From the NCBI GenBank assembly GCA_003242085.1, contig QBML01000014.1, positions 62,001 through 126,000 on the forward strand: a stretch of DNA of 64,000 nt, written 5' to 3'. Below, piece by piece: positions 61,044-64,000 of this stretch (the first letter of the stretch is position 1; the number at the start of each line of letters is the position of its first letter). The stretch is from Pseudanabaena frigida (GTDB lineage Bacteria; Cyanobacteriota; Cyanobacteriia; Pseudanabaenales; Pseudanabaenaceae). A program made the translations under genes and the position numbers. Under the pieces are notes generated by a model, which saw only the letters and a list, made by a program, of their open reading frames with translations, did no database searches and had not been told where the DNA came from.

Positions 61044-62006
61044 ATGGTACTGCGTTCAACTATGAGTTACCGCTTATCTGATTCTCAGTTAGCTAGTCAT
61101 ATCACACTGCATCAGTTGCAGGTTTTTGAGGTGGCTGCTCGTCATGGAAGCTATACGCGAGCGGCCGAAGAACTATTTCTCACCCAGCCTACCGTCTCAA
61201 TGCAAATCAAGCATTTAACTAAGGCGATCGGGATGCCTTTATTTGAACAGGTTGGGAAAAGACTGTTTTTGACTCAAGCTGGCAATGATTTATTTACAAC
61301 ATGTCAAGAGATTTTTGGGCGCATATCTCAATTTGAGATGAGCATTGCTGATATGAAAGGCTTAAAGCAAGGGTTTCTCAAAATTGCGGTTGTTACAACT
61401 GCTAAGTATGTGATCCCCCGTTTACTTGGTCCATTCTGCCAGCGTTATCCTGGCGTAGAAATATCGCTTAAGGTAACTAACCATAGTGGCATTTTAGAAA
61501 GATTATCTGAGAATAAGGACGATCTATATATTCTTAGTGATGTTCCCAATGAACCAGATGTCAAATCGCATCCTTTTTTGTCAAATCCATTAGTTGTATT
61601 AGCAAATCACGATCACCCTTTGGTAAATGAGAAAAATATTCCTATTCAAAAATTAGCCGAGCAGCCCTTTATCACTAGAGAGTCGGGATCGGGTACTAGA
61701 GGATATGTTCAACAATTGTTTGATGCCCATAAAATTACTCCCAAAATCAAGATGGAGCTTGCTAGTAATGAAGCGATTAAGCAAGCGATCGCAGGTGGTT
61801 TAGGGATCTCAATTTTATCGCGACATACAATCGCTCTAGAGGGTGCTTCAGGACAAATAGCTATTTTGGATGTTGAGCATTTCCCGATTCCTTGCCACTG
61901 GTATGTAATTCATCTCGCAGGCAAGCAACTTTCAGTTGTAGCGCAGACTTTTTTGGAATATTTGCAAACCGAGGGCAAACAGATCGCTGAAGATACAGCT
62001 TGGTAA
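61044..62006 (+). CDS. cmpR: LysR-family regulator, CmpR type
   Basis: The 320-residue product has an N-terminal winged helix (LHQLQVFEVAARHGSYTRAA and LFLTQPTVSMQIKHLT, residues about 20-70) and a LysR substrate-binding domain. GLKQGFLKIAVVTTAKY, RYPGVEISLKVTNHS, SGSGTR, SNEAIKQAIAGGLGISILS and HWYVIHLAGKQLSVVAQ match the CmpR/CcmR group. CmpR activates the cmpABCD bicarbonate transporter under low CO2, with 2-phosphoglycolate as co-inducer; that would fit the nearby glycolate genes. CcmR/NdhR is the main alternative. An ATG at 61062 is a possible start; neither has a clear ribosome site. Confidence 0.85.
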   Translation: MVLRSTMSYRLSDSQLASHITLHQLQVFEVAARHGSYTRAAEELFLTQPTVSMQIKHLTKAIGMPLFEQVGKRLFLTQAGNDLFTTCQEIFGRISQFEMSIADMKGLKQGFLKIAVVTTAKYVIPRLLGPFCQRYPGVEISLKVTNHSGILERLSENKDDLYILSDVPNEPDVKSHPFLSNPLVVLANHDHPLVNEKNIPIQKLAEQPFITRESGSGTRGYVQQLFDAHKITPKIKMELASNEAIKQAIAGGLGISILSRHTIALEGASGQIAILDVEHFPIPCHWYVIHLAGKQLSVVAQTFLEYLQTEGKQIAEDTAW

Positions 62007-62045
62007 AAAAAAGAGGATTTTCGCTTTGCGAAAATCCTCTTTTTT
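62007..62045. terminator. bidirectional terminator of cmpR and tRNA-Cys
   Basis: Perfect 18-bp arms (aaaaaagaggattttcgc) with a TTT loop and A/T runs on both sides. It starts just after the cmpR stop and ends 3 bases from the 3' end of the tRNA gene on the other strand. Confidence 0.85.
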
Positions 62046-62048
62046 CGA

Positions 62049-62119
62049 AGGCGGCACCCAGATTTGAACTGGGGGTGAGAGTTTTGCAGACTCCTGCCTT
62101 ACCACTTGGCCATGCCGCC
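62049..62119 (-). tRNA. trnC: tRNA-Cys(GCA)
   Basis: On the minus strand the 71-nt sequence folds as a tRNA. The acceptor stem GGCGGCA pairs with TGCCGCC, the anticodon loop is CTGCAAA with anticodon GCA (cysteine), and the T loop is TTCAAAT in CCCAGTTCAAATCTGGG. The discriminator base is U, as expected for tRNA-Cys. The CCA end is not encoded. It lies 3 bases from the shared terminator. Confidence 0.95.
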
Positions 62120-62169
62120 GAACGGATAATAACTATAGCAAATTAGGTCGATACTTGCAAACAAACCCT

Positions 62170-62300
62170 AAATTTTTTGTCTAATATTTTGCATTAGGGA
62201 CGCTCAGTAAAATAAAGAATCAGTTTTTTGTGGTGCGGCTTTGCCGCACCACAAAAAACTGGTTCTTTATTAAACCGCATAACTTTTAGACAAAAATTGG
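62170..62300. repeat. palindromic element between tRNA-Cys and the NIL gene
   Basis: The core (62211-62271) has 29-bp arms with one mismatch (starting aataaagaatcag, ending gtggtgcggc) and a TTT loop. The flanks aattttttgtctaa (from about 62171) and the complement of ttagacaaaaattg (to about 62300) form an outer inverted pair, so the whole has the layered design of the family D elements with different sequence. It probably terminates the NIL gene. Confidence 0.65.
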
Positions 62301-62305
62301 GGATT

Positions 62306-62575
62306 TCATAGAGAAGTATTTGAATCATTACGATCTTCCCAAAGCTCAATATCGAGATCGTTGAGATAGGCGATCGCGGTTTGGATTTGGGCAACAGTAC
62401 CTTTGAGGCTGAGATGAAACCAGCCGCTACCAGCATTTACCCCTAAAGTTGCCGAGACAATATTCACGATGACACCACAATGCGAAGTCAACTGGGAAAT
62501 TACGGGTTCACCATGTAGGTCTTCGGGAATACGAAGGCGAATGTCTTTAATTACAGGTCGGGTATCAATAGTCAT
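62306..62575 (-). CDS. NIL-domain protein
   Basis: The 89-residue product is a free-standing NIL domain (IRLRIPEDLHGEPVISQLTS, then NIVSATLGVNAGSGWFHLSLKG), the ligand-sensing domain normally fused to the C-terminus of the methionine importer ATPase MetN. In cyanobacteria, stand-alone NIL proteins often lie near sulfate transport genes, and cysW is 570 bases upstream here. A strong AAGGAG site precedes the ATG. A role in sensing a sulfur amino acid is inferred, not shown. Confidence 0.85.
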   Translation of the reverse strand: MTIDTRPVIKDIRLRIPEDLHGEPVISQLTSHCGVIVNIVSATLGVNAGSGWFHLSLKGTVAQIQTAIAYLNDLDIELWEDRNDSNTSL

Positions 62576-62689
62576 TTAGAGAAACTCCTTCCAGTTTTTA
62601 TTGGTAATCATTGTAACTTGCTGTTTTTATCGGTAACTTCCATTTAACACGATTTACGAAATTTTCAAGGATTCGTAGATTACAATTTT

Positions 62690-62842
62690 TTATCCGATCA
62701 TGATTTTAATCAAAGTGCGGGGTTCAATTCCTGTTTGCAACATTAGAGGTACGGTGATTAGGGAAGTACTGCCTGCAATCACACTGATAATGCTGGTGAG
62801 AAGGAATGCTGCAATAAGAATCAGTAAGTGGAGAGAGGACAA
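62690..62842 (-). pseudogene. remnant of a TauE/SafE-type sulfite exporter gene
   Basis: On the minus strand an open stretch without a start codon reads LILIAAFLLTSIISVIAG, then STSLITVPLMLQTGIEPRT and stops at TAA (62690-62692). This matches the N-terminal helix-loop of TauE/SafE anion exporters (typically AAF-TSI-SV--G-TSLITVPVM---GIEP-TA). The remaining roughly 200 residues of the family are absent, and an in-frame stop lies at 62870-62872. It is therefore a decayed fragment. Its place between cysW and a NIL-domain gene suggests the locus once included a sulfite or sulfonate exporter. Confidence 0.6.
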
Positions 62843-62898
62843 AAGTGGGTTGTGAATTAGGCGATCCTTTTAGGAATTCTACCGTATCGATGTCAAAA

Positions 62899-63119
62899 TA
62901 GCATGTTCTGGCTGTGACAGTCAGAACATGCTAGACGTAGGGGCTGAGCATTTGCGCCACAATTCTAAAACCCATCACAGAAATCTCGATCCGCAAATGC
63001 TCAGCCCACTATGCTTTTACAGACAATTTATCCCTGCGTTGCGAGGTTTTGGGCAGAGCATTCCCAAAGCATTCCCACAGAAATTTATAAATTTTATAAA
63101 TTTCTGTGGGAATGCTTTG
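62899..63119. repeat. cluster of three palindromes downstream of cysW
   Basis: Hairpin one: 62899-62933, arms tagcatgttctg, with a smaller ctgt/acag stem inside. Hairpin two: arms gggctgagcatttgcg at 62941-62956 and 62992-63007. Hairpin three: 63065-63119, about 25-bp arms (caaagcattcccacag). An extra copy of agcattccc at 63057-63065 could compete for the last arm. No gene is seen in 62843-63147. Part of this can terminate cysW. Confidence 0.65.
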
Positions 63120-63147
63120 CCCCTACCAAACGTTAAATTAGTTTTAA

Positions 63148-64000
63148 TTAACTCTGCTTCTTGTTGGTTCTGCGTTCTAAAATTTCCTTCAGAATCAGCG
63201 TAACTACAGCTAATAGAGCTAAAAGTACAGCAGCAGAATAGGCTACTTCTGTTTCATATTGTTTATAGGATTCTTCGACAAAGAGAGGTAAACTCTGCGT
63301 TTTGTTGGCGATATTTCCCGAAACTACGGATACAGCGCCAAATTCACCCATCGCTCTAGCATTGGTTAATACTAGACCATAGAGTAATCCCCAACGGATA
63401 TTGGGAACAACTACTTTCCAGAAGATTTGCCAATCGTTAGCGCCGAGAGTACGCGCCGCCTCTTCTTGGTCAGTTCCCATTTCATCGAGAACGGGAATGA
63501 CTTCACGGGCAATGAAAGGCATACTCACAAATATGGTAGCGAGGAGCATCCCAGGGAAAGCAAATACAACCTTAATGTCATTGGATTCGAGCCATGATCC
63601 GAACCAGCCTAAGCGACCATAGAGCAGAACGATCATTAAACCCGCAACTACAGGTGAGATCGAGAATGGCAAATCGATGATACTAAGTAAAAAGGCTTTG
63701 CCAGGGAATTTATTTCGAGCGATCGCCCAAGCAGCACTCAGTCCAAAGATCGTGTTTAGGGGTAAAGCAATTACGGCTAAACCTATTGTTAATTTAAGCG
63801 CATTCTGGAAATCAGGGCGTTGCACTGCTGCAAATATGGGGCCAAAGCCTTTGCTAAATGCTGTAACAAACACATTTGCCGCAGGAATTAAGAGAACTAG
63901 TCCCAAATAAATAAAAGAGATCGCAATTAGAATCGCAGGCGCAAAATTCTTTTTTTCTTTGAATTGGGTTGATTCAGGTGAGTTTTGGGGGCGATCGACC
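63148..64000 (-). CDS. cysW: sulfate ABC transporter permease CysW, 5' end outside window
   Basis: The frame stays open to the right edge of the window, with no in-frame ATG in the last 95 bases, so the first residues are missing. About 284 residues are visible. The permease domain is that of CysW: VFVTAFSKGFGPIFAAV, DLPFSISPVVAGLMIVLLYG, the EAA-type loop DQEEAARTLGANDWQIFWKVVVPN, and ARAMGEFGAVSVVSGNIANKTQSLPLFVEE. CysW forms the sulfate/thiosulfate importer channel with CysT, and CysA powers it; those genes are expected to the right. A TTG at 63906 is not a credible start because coding similarity extends upstream. Confidence 0.93.
   Translation of the reverse strand, partial: VDRPQNSPESTQFKEKKNFAPAILIAISFIYLGLVLLIPAANVFVTAFSKGFGPIFAAVQRPDFQNALKLTIGLAVIALPLNTIFGLSAAWAIARNKFPGKAFLLSIIDLPFSISPVVAGLMIVLLYGRLGWFGSWLESNDIKVVFAFPGMLLATIFVSMPFIAREVIPVLDEMGTDQEEAARTLGANDWQIFWKVVVPNIRWGLLYGLVLTNARAMGEFGAVSVVSGNIANKTQSLPLFVEESYKQYETEVAYSAAVLLALLAVVTLILKEILERRTNKKQS

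Noticed and set aside
62690-62842. Functional small membrane protein instead of a TauE/SafE remnant
   Set aside because: No start codon, an in-frame stop upstream at 62870-62872, and the match covers only the N-terminal helix-loop of a much longer family.
63906-64000. Complete cysW starting at TTG 63906
   Set aside because: The frame remains open to the window edge and the upstream residues continue a membrane helix, so the gene is cut by the window.
1-64000. CRISPR array, rRNA operon, integrase or complete insertion sequence
   Set aside because: No regularly spaced direct repeats, rRNA sequence, tyrosine/serine recombinase or transposase gene was recognised. The many GCGATCGC octamers are HIP1 and not an array.

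Overview
The window looks like a piece of a cyanobacterial chromosome. Evidence for this: psbX and a Ycf66 gene, two phycobiliprotein lyases (CpcT and CpcS types), an SLH-domain porin, CruP, a CmpR-type regulator, and the octamer GCGATCGC (HIP1) throughout. Moderate AT richness, giant multi-PAS kinases and many palindromic repeats suggest a filamentous, Pseudanabaena-like lineage; that placement is inference.

Layout. 1-734: 3' part of a DUF3352 gene. 868-11323: three tandem membrane receptors with the same N-terminal TM-CACHE-HAMP sensor but different outputs; the first (GGDEF) is broken by an in-frame TGA, the next two are hybrid histidine kinases. 11533-21148: mostly housekeeping and photosynthesis genes (cpcT, purD, a lone vMAP-type HTH protein, acpP/fabF, glutaminase, cpcS, a pentapeptide protein, SLH porin). 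21249-29872: same-strand accessory genes (cupin, SDR, AEC transporter, 2-hydroxyacid dehydrogenase, HAD phosphatase, sugar-type solute-binding lipoprotein, CACHE histidine kinase). 30016-32562: purH and a GST-like gene. 32860-46716: a six-gene signalling block (CBS-PAS kinase, Rcp1-like regulator, kinase with tandem cyanobacteriochrome-like GAF domains, REC-kinase, hybrid kinase with HPt, REC-GGDEF-EAL), convergent with a CRY-DASH photolyase gene. 48210-64000: an amino-acid ABC permease, a metallophosphoesterase, a DUF1176 lipoprotein, the minus-strand run spkB-glcE-glcF-hypothetical-cruP, ycf66-psbX, psiE, cmpR, tRNA-Cys, a NIL-domain gene, a TauE/SafE remnant and cysW (cut by the window edge).

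How it fits together. The best candidate for a new system is the 32860-46716 block. It could carry light and energy signals through a phosphorelay (His kinase, receiver, HPt) to a c-di-GMP phosphodiesterase. Its three downstream genes share near-duplicate receivers. A second candidate is the 21249-29872 block, where a solute-binding protein sits beside a periplasmic-sensor kinase and no ABC permease or ATPase gene is present.

The intergenic DNA is unusually structured. There are at least four families of short inverted-repeat elements and well over a dozen long near-perfect palindromes, most with 3-nt loops, placed mainly after genes, where they probably act as transcription terminators. No CRISPR array, rRNA, complete insertion sequence or replication origin was seen.
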